Shown: positions 1 to 8,026 of the stretch, piece by piece | Layout: each line of letters opens with the position of its first letter | Position numbering within the stretch: position 1 is the first letter of the stretch | Origin: an uncultured Lysobacteraceae bacterium | Lineage (GTDB): Bacteria > Pseudomonadota > Gammaproteobacteria > Xanthomonadales > Xanthomonadaceae | Assembly: GCA_936911875.1 (NCBI GenBank) | Contig: CAKZGB010000006.1 | Location: 1-64,000 of the forward strand | Reading direction: 5' to 3' | DNA: 64,000 nt | The notes under the pieces: model-generated | Databases searched by the model: none | The model's input: only the letters and a program-made list of their open reading frames with translations | Told to the model about the DNA's origin: nothing | Made by a program: the position numbers and the translations under genes

Positions 1-174
1 TACATTCTCAGTTGGACTCTAGAACAAGCGCTACTCAGATTGGGGTAACGTCAGCAGGGTTAAAATGGTCGAATGGATTCTTTGATTTTTTTTCGCATTG
101 GCGCTGCGGTTGGCATGCGAGTGTCGCCTATGAATTCCCCGCGCCACGCGGGCAGATCCGGAGACTGAGTCATC

Positions 175-603
175 ATGCGGCTGTGGAGCCTTCATCCCCG
201 CTATCTTGACCGCCAGGGCCTGACAGCGCTGTGGCGCGAGGCGCTGCTGGCGAGACACGTGCTGCGCGGTCTGACACGCGGCTATAGGCATCATCCGCAA
301 TTGCAGCGGTTTCAGTCCCATGCGCAGCCCCGCAGGGCCATCAGTTTTTACCTCTCGGAGATCCACGCCGAGGCGCTGTTGCGCGGTTACCGGTTCGACC
401 GATCCAAGATTGGCCCCGTTACCGAGGTTGAAGCGATCCCGGTCACGGACGGCCAAATGGCATATGAGTGGGAGCATCTTACCCGGAAATTGGCCGGCCG
501 TTCGCCGGCGGTCCACGAACAGTGGCTCGGCGAGGACGTTCCGTCGCCGCACCCGTTGTTCTATGTCGTGCCAGGGTCGGTCGAGCCCTGGGAACGGCTG
601 TAG
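175..603 (+). CDS. Pyrimidine dimer DNA glycosylase (T4 endonuclease V family)
   Basis: 142 residues that match the family of small bacterial homologues of T4 DenV, which excise UV-induced pyrimidine dimers and nick the abasic site. The N-terminus MRLWSLHPRYLD, the W20-R21-E22 motif (aligning with the Tyr-Arg-Glu23 catalytic region of T4 EndoV) and the GYRHHPQLQRF stretch near residues 35-47 are typical. No Thr2 is present: the chain starts Met-Arg. The ATG at 175 has GGAG 12 bases upstream. A longer reverse-strand frame over the same bases looks like a shadow. Nothing codable is evident in bases 1-174. Confidence 0.85.
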   Translation: MRLWSLHPRYLDRQGLTALWREALLARHVLRGLTRGYRHHPQLQRFQSHAQPRRAISFYLSEIHAEALLRGYRFDRSKIGPVTEVEAIPVTDGQMAYEWEHLTRKLAGRSPAVHEQWLGEDVPSPHPLFYVVPGSVEPWERL

Positions 604-762
604 TGCGCGCGCACGATAGTAGTCGAGTTGGAAGAAGATGACCGCCGGATCGCGGAAATCGTCGAAATCCCAGGCGTCATGGCGTATGGTGCGACGCAAG
701 GGCACCGGAACTTTTTCGCAAGCTGTCGCGTCTACTGATGAACAGTCAGAAAGGATGGATCA

Positions 763-1833
763 ATGGTGAGATGGACCGGGGTAGTACTGGTGGGCTCGGC
801 ACTCTGGTGGGGCGGCTTGGCGCAGGCGCAGGGGCAGGGGCGGGCGGCCGGGCAAGGCCTCGTCACGGGCATGAGCGCTGATTCCGCTCCGCAGGGCGCG
901 GACGTGCTGGAGAACATCGTCAAGTTGGGCACGGTGACTGTGCAGGGCAGACAGCCGGGGCCGCGATTGTGGCGGGTGACCAAAGGCGATCACACGTTAT
1001 GGGTGCTGGCCACGTTGAGTCCGTTGCCCAATGGCCTCGAATGGGACTCCACGGCGGTGGTCGAGCGGGTCAAGGCCTCGCACGCGGTGTTGTGGTTGCC
1101 TTCGTTCTCTATGGGGGTTGATGCCGGGTTTTTCAGCAAGGTCTACTTGGGCTACAAATTCCTGCAGGTTACTAAGAACCCCGATGGCAAAACTCTGAAG
1201 GAGGTCCTGCCGGCGGCCACCTATGCGCGCTGGACTGCAGTGAAACCGCAATTGCTCGGACGCAAGAGCGGGATAGAACGTTTCCGGCCGATCGTGGCGG
1301 CGGAGGGGCTGTACGGCGCGGCGTTGAAAAAGCTCGGCCTGAGTGAATCCAAAAAGGTGCTCGAAACGGTACGGGCGGCGGCAAAGGAAAACAAGATACC
1401 GTTGGTGGTGCCGGAGTTGAGCGTCAAGACCAAGGAGCCTAAAAAACTGTTGGCATTGGCCAGCCGGATCACCCTCAACGGCGAGATCGAATGCTTGAAT
1501 GCGACTCTGGATACACTGCAGAACGATCTGCCCGTGATTCGCTCCAATGCATTGGCGTGGGCGCAGGGCGATGTCGGCGGAATCCATGTCGAGCGGCTGC
1601 GGCATCGCAATCAGGTCTGTCAGGATGTGTTTTTTGGCTCGGAGCTCATGCGGGCGGTTGGCGTATCCGATGTGGAGTCGCAAGTGCAGACGATCTGGTT
1701 GAATAAGGCGACTGAAGCACTCGCCAAAAACCGCACCACGTTTGCGGTGCTACCGTTTTCCAATATCAGCGGCCCGCGCAGTTACTTAAAGGCGCTGGAG
1801 GCGCGCGGGTACAAGGTAACCGCCCCGCAGTAA
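763..1833 (+). CDS. TraB/GumN family protein, probable pseudoenzyme, exported
   Basis: 356 residues with an N-terminal signal-like hydrophobic stretch (about residues 5-22). From residue 69 the layout follows TraB/GumN/PrgY proteins (LWRVTKGDHTLWVLATLSPLP, ending in a Gly-Tyr-Lys-Val segment). The two hallmark GxxH motifs are both replaced: the first by Ala-Thr-Leu-Ser (83-86), the second by a PFSNISG stretch near residue 331. The family assignment rests on this overall pattern and the length; loss of the putative metal-binding histidines suggests no protease activity. AAAGGA precedes the ATG at good spacing. Confidence 0.65.
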   Translation: MVRWTGVVLVGSALWWGGLAQAQGQGRAAGQGLVTGMSADSAPQGADVLENIVKLGTVTVQGRQPGPRLWRVTKGDHTLWVLATLSPLPNGLEWDSTAVVERVKASHAVLWLPSFSMGVDAGFFSKVYLGYKFLQVTKNPDGKTLKEVLPAATYARWTAVKPQLLGRKSGIERFRPIVAAEGLYGAALKKLGLSESKKVLETVRAAAKENKIPLVVPELSVKTKEPKKLLALASRITLNGEIECLNATLDTLQNDLPVIRSNALAWAQGDVGGIHVERLRHRNQVCQDVFFGSELMRAVGVSDVESQVQTIWLNKATEALAKNRTTFAVLPFSNISGPRSYLKALEARGYKVTAPQ

Positions 1834-1941
1834 GCGCGCGGTCCTGCATCAAAGTCAAATGACGACAAGCAAGCAGCAGCAACGCGCCGGGTACCGTGGG
1901 GATCCCTATGGGGTTTCCTTTCACTGACGCTGGATTGATGG

Positions 1942-1959
1942 TATAACAGGTGTTATAAC
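1942..1959. promoter_or_regulatory. Dyad operator/promoter candidate of toxin-antitoxin operon
   Basis: TATAAC-AGGT-GTTATA is a 6-bp inverted repeat at 1942-1957, and GTTATAAC (1952-1959) is itself palindromic. Both arms resemble -10 hexamers. The site lies 19-36 bases before the antitoxin ATG, the usual place for an autoregulatory operator bound by an AbrB-fold antitoxin. No good -35 is seen at 16-18 bases. Repressor binding is inferred. Confidence 0.5.
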
Positions 1960-1977
1960 GCTATCCGGAGGCCCGGC

Positions 1978-2199
1978 ATGAAACTCAAAATCACCACCGT
2001 CGGCAATTCATCGGGGCTGATTTTGCCTAAAGACGTCTTGTCGCGGCTGCGTCTGCAAAAAGGCGACGAGGTCCATCTGCTCGAAACGCCCGATGGCTTT
2101 CGCATTACTACTTACGACCCCGAGTTCGCCGCCAAGATGGATGTGGTCGAGGATGTCATGCGCCGTCGGCGCAATCTGCTGCACGAATTGGCCAAGTAA
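1978..2199 (+). CDS. AbrB/MazE-like antitoxin
   Basis: 73 residues. The first 45 residues (KLKITTVGNSSGLILPKDVL, then a KGDEVHLLE strand) are a SpoVT/AbrB swapped-hairpin DNA-binding domain of the MazE type; the charged C-terminal tail (MRRRRNLLHELAK) is likely the toxin-binding segment. GGAGG lies 6 bases before the ATG. The Doc-like toxin starts 12 bases downstream, so the two form an operon, probably autoregulated through the dyad at 1942-1959. Confidence 0.85.
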   Translation: MKLKITTVGNSSGLILPKDVLSRLRLQKGDEVHLLETPDGFRITTYDPEFAAKMDVVEDVMRRRRNLLHELAK

Positions 2200-2211
2200 G
2201 TAGAAACAGCC

Positions 2212-2637
2212 ATGATGATCCGGATCGATCTGCAGCTGATTCTGGCTATTCATGATCGTCAGATAGCAGAACATGGTGGTGGAGCGGGTATACGTGATGC
2301 CGGACTTCTGGAGTCGGCGCTGGCACGACCAATCCATCCGGCATCGTTGGGTGATCCGGCCCCGGATCTTGCGCAATTGGCCGCGAGTCTGATCTTTGAA
2401 CTGTCACGTAACCATCCGTTTATTGACGGGAATCAACGCACCTCCGCAGTGGCCGGTGAAGTGTTCATCGTCCTCAACGGGGGACAGTTGCGAGCTGAAG
2501 ACGCCGAGCTCTACGCAGTTTTTGTCGCACTTGCCGCCGGCGATCTGGACGAGAATGGGCTGGCAGAGTGGCTGCGTTCCCGCATCAGTCTGGCGAGCGG
2601 TGTTCGCGTCCAGGAGCCTGTGGTGGAGTGGGGCTAA
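2212..2637 (+). CDS. doc: Doc/Fic-family toxin (death-on-curing type)
   Basis: 141 residues. The Fic motif is HPFIDGNQRT at residues 68-77: His68 is the catalytic base and Asp72, Asn74 and Arg76 are conserved. Doc toxins of this type phosphorylate EF-Tu, while Fic AMPylases carry GNGR; here the loop reads GNQR, so the chemistry is uncertain. The partner is a MazE-like protein rather than the Phd antitoxin of phage P1. A start at the second ATG (2215) is equally possible. Confidence 0.85.
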   Translation: MMIRIDLQLILAIHDRQIAEHGGGAGIRDAGLLESALARPIHPASLGDPAPDLAQLAASLIFELSRNHPFIDGNQRTSAVAGEVFIVLNGGQLRAEDAELYAVFVALAAGDLDENGLAEWLRSRISLASGVRVQEPVVEWG

Positions 2638-2666
2638 CTGCAGGGCGCAGGCGTAGAATAGGGACT

Positions 2667-3584
2667 ATGGAACGTTTTTACCCGATTGGCACGCCGGGCG
2701 TGCCCTGGACCGACGCCGAGAAACAGCAATGGCGTGCGGCGCAAATCCGTCATCGCAGCTACGGTGACGAGGTGGTCTCGCAGATTGAAGAGATCAAGAA
2801 TGACTTTGATGTCTCCACGTATGGCGAACTCGATTACGGCCCGGATCAGCGTTACCAGCTGTTTGTGATTCGCAGCCGCCATTGGGATGACGCATTGCCG
2901 GTCATGTTGGTGACGGGTGGTGTGCACGGCTACGAGACCAGTGGCGTGCAGGGCGCACTGCAGTTTGTGCGTGAACATGGCGCTGCCTATCATGGCCACG
3001 CCAATCTGTTAGTCGCTCCTTGCGTGAGCCCCTGGGGCTACGAGCGCATCTTGCGCTGGAATGCGCTGGCACTGGATCCGAACCGCAACTTTGTGCCGAA
3101 CAGCCCGGCCCCTGAGTCCGCTGCACTGATGAAGCTGGTCGAACCGTACAAGGGCCGCATCGTAATGCATATCGACTTGCACGAGACCACCGATTCCGAC
3201 GAGACCGAATTCCGTCCGGCGCTAGCTGCCCGCGATGGCAAGGCGTTTGAGCCCGGTGAGATTCCGGATGGCTTTTATCTGGTCGACGATACGGCCAATC
3301 CGCAACCGGCGTTTCAGCAGACGATTATCGAATCGGTGGCCAAGGTCACGCACATTGCGCCGGCCGATGGCAACAATGAAATCATCGGTTCGCCGGTGAT
3401 CGCTCCGGGCGTCATTGAATACGCGCTCAAGGAGCTCGGACTTTGTGCCGGTATCAGCGATGCACGCTACACCACGACTACTGAGGTCTATCCGGATTCG
3501 CCGCGTGCGACGCCTGAGCAATGCAATGCAGCGCAGGTAGCAGCCGTGACTGCTGCGATTGAGTTTGCGCTGGCCAATCCGTAA
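2667..3584 (+). CDS. M14-family metallocarboxypeptidase
   Basis: 305 residues from the ATG at 2667; an upstream in-frame extension only overlaps doc and is rejected. The zinc site is HGYE (His87, Glu90) plus the histidine in HIDLHE (about His172), and DPNRNF (138-142) provides the substrate-binding arginine. This is the succinylglutamate desuccinylase/carboxypeptidase fold. There is no signal peptide, so it is probably cytoplasmic; the substrate is unknown. A strong bidirectional terminator follows. Confidence 0.82.
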   Translation: MERFYPIGTPGVPWTDAEKQQWRAAQIRHRSYGDEVVSQIEEIKNDFDVSTYGELDYGPDQRYQLFVIRSRHWDDALPVMLVTGGVHGYETSGVQGALQFVREHGAAYHGHANLLVAPCVSPWGYERILRWNALALDPNRNFVPNSPAPESAALMKLVEPYKGRIVMHIDLHETTDSDETEFRPALAARDGKAFEPGEIPDGFYLVDDTANPQPAFQQTIIESVAKVTHIAPADGNNEIIGSPVIAPGVIEYALKELGLCAGISDARYTTTTEVYPDSPRATPEQCNAAQVAAVTAAIEFALANP

Positions 3585-3605
3585 TAGGGTTTGCAATCCC
3601 GAAAT

Positions 3606-3640
3606 AAAAAAGGCCGGACTGTAGAAGAGTCCGGCCTTTT
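3606..3640. terminator. Bidirectional intrinsic terminator
   Basis: A perfect 13-bp stem (AAAAGGCCGGACT with AGTCCGGCCTTTT) and a 7-base loop, with A-run and T-run on opposite sides. It separates the convergent M14 peptidase and peroxiredoxin genes and can serve both. Confidence 0.9.
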
Positions 3641-3661
3641 GCATTGCGCTGACGCTGGCGG

Positions 3662-4210
3662 TTACAGCTTGTGAGCTGCTTCCAACATGCTGGTGACGTG
3701 TTCTTTCGGACTCAGATTCGAGTGCGTGGCCTTGATCTTGCCATCGGCTCCGATCAGATAACTGGTTCGGTTCGACCAGCCCGGCTTGAGGGCCAGAGTC
3801 GCATCGTACAGTTTGGCGATCTTGGCACCGGGGTCGGCGATCACAGGGAATTTGCCCGAACAATGCTCAGTCGAGGCCGAGAATTCAGCGAGACGATCGA
3901 TATTGCCGGCGGTCACGCCAATGACACTCACACCCTTCTTTTTGAAGTCGTCGATGGCGACGCTGAATAGGCGCGCCTCGATATTGCAGCCTTGCGTAAA
4001 CGCCGCCGGAAAGAAGTAGACGACGACCGGACCTTTGCGCAGCGATTCGGCCAGGTTGAACTTGATGGGCTTGCCGGCCTGATAGCCGGGTGCCTTAAAT
4101 TGCGGAGCGTCATCGCCCGGCTTGAGTGCTGCCGTGGCCGGAAATGCGACCAAGGCGGTAACTGCTGCGGTGATGGCAGCCGTCATACGGAGAAAGGGGT
4201 GGCGAATCAT
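3662..4210 (-). CDS. Exported peroxiredoxin (AhpC/TSA, PrxQ/BCP-like)
   Basis: 182 residues from the ATG at 4210. A basic start and hydrophobic stretch ending Pro-Ala-Thr-Ala-Ala form a Sec-type signal peptide. The peroxidatic cysteine lies in the FTQGC motif after FFPAAF, with the conserved Thr three residues before it. A second cysteine (EHCSGKFP) may resolve. PrxQ-like proteins reduce hydroperoxides with thioredoxin; the signal peptide places this one in the periplasm. It is divergent from the VOC gene. Confidence 0.82.
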   Translation of the reverse strand: MIRHPFLRMTAAITAAVTALVAFPATAALKPGDDAPQFKAPGYQAGKPIKFNLAESLRKGPVVVYFFPAAFTQGCNIEARLFSVAIDDFKKKGVSVIGVTAGNIDRLAEFSASTEHCSGKFPVIADPGAKIAKLYDATLALKPGWSNRTSYLIGADGKIKATHSNLSPKEHVTSMLEAAHKL

Positions 4211-4287
4211 GGCAATGTGCCCGGTTGTTGCGGACTTTAATGATGGCACAATGAGGGCAACTCCATCTGAACTACAGGTCACGCATC

Positions 4288-4713
4288 ATGGGATTGGCAA
4301 CCTATCTGACGTTCGACGGCAACTGCGAAGAAGCCATGAATTTCTACGCGCATGCGCTCGGCACGCAGATCAATGAGCTGCACCGCTTTGGCGACGCGCC
4401 GGGCGACGACTTTCCCGCCGAGGTCGGCAATCTGATCATGCACGCCAACCTGACGTTCCAAGGTTGCGTCCTGATGGCTTCCGATGCGCCTCCCGGTACC
4501 GGATTCGACGGCAAGCACTGCGGTTTTTCCGTGTCGGCTAACGTCGAGTCGGTGGAGCAGGCTGAAACGATCTTCGCAGCACTGTCCGAAGGCGGCACCG
4601 TCACCATGCCGATCGGCGAGACCTGGTGGGCCAAGCGCTTCGGCATGCTCACCGACAAGTTCGGTGTGGCCTGGATGGTCAACTGCGATCACGGCGGCGA
4701 CATCTCGTACTGA
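4288..4713 (+). CDS. VOC family protein, PhnB-like
   Basis: 141 residues with the PhnB/3-demethylubiquinone-type glyoxalase-fold pattern: LTFDGNCEEAMNFYAHALG at the start, MHANLTFQG in the middle and WAKRFGMLTDKFGVAWMVN at the end. PhnB-like proteins are small dimers of unknown substrate. Start ATG 4288; convergent with the flavoprotein gene at 4744. Confidence 0.85.
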   Translation: MGLATYLTFDGNCEEAMNFYAHALGTQINELHRFGDAPGDDFPAEVGNLIMHANLTFQGCVLMASDAPPGTGFDGKHCGFSVSANVESVEQAETIFAALSEGGTVTMPIGETWWAKRFGMLTDKFGVAWMVNCDHGGDISY

Positions 4714-4743
4714 GATCGCGTTCAAAGCGTTGAGTTCTAGCGA

Positions 4744-5967
4744 CTATTGGCGGGCTAGGGTCCGCCAGTAGTCTGCCGCTGCGCGGCCGGCGATCACACC
4801 GCTGGCCATGCAGGCATTGAGCAAGAAGCCGCCGGTCGGCGCTTCCCAGTCCAACATTTCGCCGGCGCAGAAGATGCCCGATTCCTGTTTGCGCATCAGG
4901 CCATCGGTCAGCGCTTCGCGACGCACACCACCGGCGGTGCTAATGGCTTCGTGCATCGGTCGCAGACCCGTGAAGGTGATCGGGGTATTGCGGATGGCGT
5001 GCGCCAACGCCTCGGGCTCTAACGGCGACTGCCGATAAAACTCGTTGAACAGATGCAGCCGGCCGCCATTGAGCTTTAATGCTTTGCGTGCAGTCTCCGT
5101 TAGGGAGTGCTTGCCGCGTGCGGCCAATACTTCGGCTACTTTTTTAGTCGTCCAATGCGGCATCAGATCCAGATACACGGTGGCTTTGCCGGTGCGTTGA
5201 ATGGCATCACGCAAGTCGGGAACTGCGGGGTAAAGGACACTGCCTTCGAGACCGTATTGCGTGATCACGCACTCGCCCTGACGCTCCACCGTGCGACCGG
5301 TCTGATCGGTCCATTTCAGAATCACGGGCTTGATCGGTTCGCCGGATTTACTTTGCAGTACCGCGGACCACTCGCACTCCATGCCGCAGTTGGTGGCCTG
5401 CAGCGGTTCGAGCTCATCGCTGTGAAATAAGGACTGCCATTGACCATCGCTGCCCAGTTGCGGCCACGAACCGCCACCCATGGCCAGAACGACTACGGGT
5501 GCGTCCCATGCGACGGTGCCTTCGGGCGTATCAAACATCCAACCTTGTTCCGTGCGATGGGTGAGTCGGTGCCGCGTGTGAATCTGCAGGCCCGCAGCGC
5601 GCAGTCGGGTGAGCCAGGCGCGCAGCAACGGTGCGGCCTTCTTTTCGCGCGGGAAGACACGTCCTGAGGTGCCGACAAAAGTCTGTGCGCCGAGTTCGTC
5701 GGCCCATTGCATCAGTGCCTGATTGTCCAGAACGTCGAGCCATGGCGCGACCCAGTCCTGCTGCTCGCGGTAGGCGGCATCAAACAACGGCCGACGCATG
5801 CTGTGGGTCAGATTGAGACCGCCAATGCCTGCCAGCAGGAATTTCCGGCCGACCGAACGCTGCGAATCGAACAGGGCGACACGTGCTCCGGCGGCCAGCA
5901 GTTGCTCTGCAGCCATCAACCCGGCGGGTCCGCCACCGATTACCAACGCATCTGCTGTTCGAGTCAT
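4744..5967 (-). CDS. HI0933/BaiN-type flavoprotein (TIGR03862-like)
   Basis: 407 residues. An N-terminal dinucleotide-binding motif (GGGPAGLMAAEQLL, residues 12-25) and a C-terminal FAD contact (ETPTGGFLLNACMASG-type stretch, about 380-395) are those of the HI0933-like flavoproteins. These cytoplasmic oxidoreductases are widespread; the physiological substrate of this subgroup is not established. The start is divergent from the serine hydrolase gene. Confidence 0.85.
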   Translation of the reverse strand: MTRTADALVIGGGPAGLMAAEQLLAAGARVALFDSQRSVGRKFLLAGIGGLNLTHSMRRPLFDAAYREQQDWVAPWLDVLDNQALMQWADELGAQTFVGTSGRVFPREKKAAPLLRAWLTRLRAAGLQIHTRHRLTHRTEQGWMFDTPEGTVAWDAPVVVLAMGGGSWPQLGSDGQWQSLFHSDELEPLQATNCGMECEWSAVLQSKSGEPIKPVILKWTDQTGRTVERQGECVITQYGLEGSVLYPAVPDLRDAIQRTGKATVYLDLMPHWTTKKVAEVLAARGKHSLTETARKALKLNGGRLHLFNEFYRQSPLEPEALAHAIRNTPITFTGLRPMHEAISTAGGVRREALTDGLMRKQESGIFCAGEMLDWEAPTGGFLLNACMASGVIAGRAAADYWRTLARQ

Positions 5968-6007
5968 TGGTATATTGTGAGGCGGTCCTGTTCAATTGGA
6001 AACCCGA

Positions 6008-7648
6008 ATGTTGCGCAAATCCCTGTCTGTTGCCCTGTGGTCCGTGTTGCTGTTGAGCGCACCGCTGTCGCTGTCTGCGCAAACCGCGGCGGTAGCGACG
6101 GAAGCTGTGACGCAAAGCGATGTGAAATTGCTGCCTGATCAGGCCGATTTCGATGCCTTTGTCGAGCAAACGCGCAAACAGTTCGACGTGCCGGGCCTGG
6201 CCGTCGCCATCGTCAAAGACGGTCGAGTCGTTCTGGCCAAGGGTTATGGCGTCCGAGAAATGGGTAAGCCGGACACTGTCGGTGCGCAAACGCAGTTCGC
6301 CATTGCTTCGAACACCAAGGCATTCACGGCGGCGTCTTTGGCCATGTTGGCGGACGAAGGCAAGTTGAGCTTCGATGACCGTGTCATTGATCATTTGCCC
6401 TGGTTCCGCATGAACGACGCGTACGTCACGCGCGAAATGCGGATTAAAGATTTGCTGTCGCATCGTTCGGGTTTGAGCTTGGGCGCCGGTGACTTGCTGT
6501 ACTGGCCAACCACCACGTACTCCACGCAGGAAGTGGCACAGCGCTTAAAAGATGTGCCATTGTCCGGCGGTTTCCGCGAGCGCTATGCCTACGACAACAT
6601 TCTGTTCGGTGTCGCCGGCTTGGTGGTGGAGCAGGTGAGCGGACAATCGTTCAAGTCCTTTTTGCAGCAACGCTTCTTTACGCCGCTGAGCATGACGGAC
6701 ACGGTATTCAACAGCGATGATTTGCGTCCCGGCATGGATACTGCCGTCGGTCACGCCAAGTCCGACTGGACGCGTCTGGAGCCGGTCAAAGTCATGAGCT
6801 GGCGCAACGTGTCCGGCGCAGGCGGAATTTATTCGTCAGTGTTGGACATGTCAAAATGGATGATCGCCCAACTGAATCAAGGTCAGTACGGCAATAGCGA
6901 TCAACGTCTGTTTTCGGCGAAACAGCAGCAGGCCATGTGGTCCATGCTGACGCCCATCAATGTCGGTACCCCGTCCGTCCCCGAGTTGCTGCCTACCAAG
7001 CCGAATTTCATGGGTTACGGCATGGGTTGGCAACTGTCGGATTATCAGGGCTCACGTATGGTGTGGCATACGGGCGGTTGGCCGGGCCAAGTGAGCCGCG
7101 TGACGTTAGTGCCCGATCAGAATTTGGGAATCGTGGTACTCACCAATGCCGAAGTCGGCGCCGCCTTTAACGCCGTGACCTACAAAGCACTGGATCTGAT
7201 GCTGGGTACGGGTAATACCGATTGGAACGCCGCCTACGGCAAGGCCGTTGCCAAGGCACAAGCCAACGCCGACGAGTCCTGGGCCAAACATGTGGCCAAA
7301 CGCAACGCCAAGCTCAAGCCTTCGTTGCCATTGAGCAGTTACGAAGGCACTTACCGCGACCCATGGTATGGCGATGTGCGCGTGTTCTCGGAGCGCGGCA
7401 AACTGCGTCTGCAGTTCGGCAAGACGCCGGACCTGATCGGTACCTTGGAGCCGTGGCAGGGCGATACGTTTATTGCCAAGTGGGATCAGCGCTGGCTCAA
7501 TGGCGATGCCTTCATCACATTTAATCTCGATGCCGATGGCCAGATTGCGCAAGCGACCATGGCTGCCGTCTCACCACTGACAGACTTCAGCTTTGACTTC
7601 CAGGACTTGCGCCTCAAGCCGGTCGCTGCAAGTTCTAAAGCCAAGTAA
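6008..7648 (+). CDS. Exported serine hydrolase, class C beta-lactamase fold
   Basis: 546 residues from the ATG at 6008, chosen over a TTG at 5996 because GGAAA sits 6 bases before it. It has a signal peptide to about residue 26, then a class C beta-lactamase/DD-peptidase domain with SNTK (SxxK nucleophile), YDN (YxN) and HTGG motifs. The last ~100 residues form a beta-rich DUF3471-like domain. It is probably periplasmic and acts on peptides or esters; substrate unknown. The small membrane gene at 7662 follows in the same operon. Confidence 0.85.
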   Translation: MLRKSLSVALWSVLLLSAPLSLSAQTAAVATEAVTQSDVKLLPDQADFDAFVEQTRKQFDVPGLAVAIVKDGRVVLAKGYGVREMGKPDTVGAQTQFAIASNTKAFTAASLAMLADEGKLSFDDRVIDHLPWFRMNDAYVTREMRIKDLLSHRSGLSLGAGDLLYWPTTTYSTQEVAQRLKDVPLSGGFRERYAYDNILFGVAGLVVEQVSGQSFKSFLQQRFFTPLSMTDTVFNSDDLRPGMDTAVGHAKSDWTRLEPVKVMSWRNVSGAGGIYSSVLDMSKWMIAQLNQGQYGNSDQRLFSAKQQQAMWSMLTPINVGTPSVPELLPTKPNFMGYGMGWQLSDYQGSRMVWHTGGWPGQVSRVTLVPDQNLGIVVLTNAEVGAAFNAVTYKALDLMLGTGNTDWNAAYGKAVAKAQANADESWAKHVAKRNAKLKPSLPLSSYEGTYRDPWYGDVRVFSERGKLRLQFGKTPDLIGTLEPWQGDTFIAKWDQRWLNGDAFITFNLDADGQIAQATMAAVSPLTDFSFDFQDLRLKPVAASSKAK

Positions 7649-7661
7649 CTAAGGACGCCAC

Positions 7662-7931
7662 ATGACCGTTTCATTTGCCATTTTGCTGTTTGTTGTGGTG
7701 CTGCTGTTTGTAGTTGTTTTTAAGGCGGTGCGTCTGGTGTTCAAGCTGTTGCTGTGGGCCGTGGCCTTGGCGGCAATCTATTGGGTCGTTGCACCGTTTG
7801 CCGGTTTGACGCCACTGCCGGAGGTGCTGGAGTCGCGTGGCTTGCCGGTGCCGGAATTCATGCAACGGGACCACACCATCGCACCGTCCGAGGTGCCGGT
7901 GGCAGATCCTGCGGCGCCATTGCAGCAGTAA
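7662..7931 (+). CDS. Small membrane protein of unknown function
   Basis: 89 residues. One long or two short hydrophobic segments span residues 4-50, followed by a hydrophilic Pro/Ala-rich tail. AAGGA lies before the ATG and the gene starts 13 bases after the serine hydrolase stop, so both are probably co-transcribed. I recognise no family. Confidence 0.75.
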   Translation: MTVSFAILLFVVVLLFVVVFKAVRLVFKLLLWAVALAAIYWVVAPFAGLTPLPEVLESRGLPVPEFMQRDHTIAPSEVPVADPAAPLQQ

Positions 7932-7955
7932 GTAAGCTGACGGCGCAGAACGAGA

Positions 7956-7987
7956 AAAGCCGCGACAGTGATGTCGCGGCTTTTTTG
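7956..7987. terminator. Bidirectional intrinsic terminator
   Basis: A perfect 13-bp stem (AAAAGCCGCGACA with TGTCGCGGCTTTT), GTGA loop and flanking A and T runs. It lies between the convergent small membrane gene and deaD. Confidence 0.9.
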
Positions 7988-8026
7988 TGTCCGATGGGTT
8001 TGGCGGCTAGCACCAAACTTTAAGAC

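Noticed and set aside
31..705. 224-codon reverse frame over the pyrimidine dimer glycosylase
   Set aside because: No recognisable motif and fully overlapping a gene with clear family similarity.
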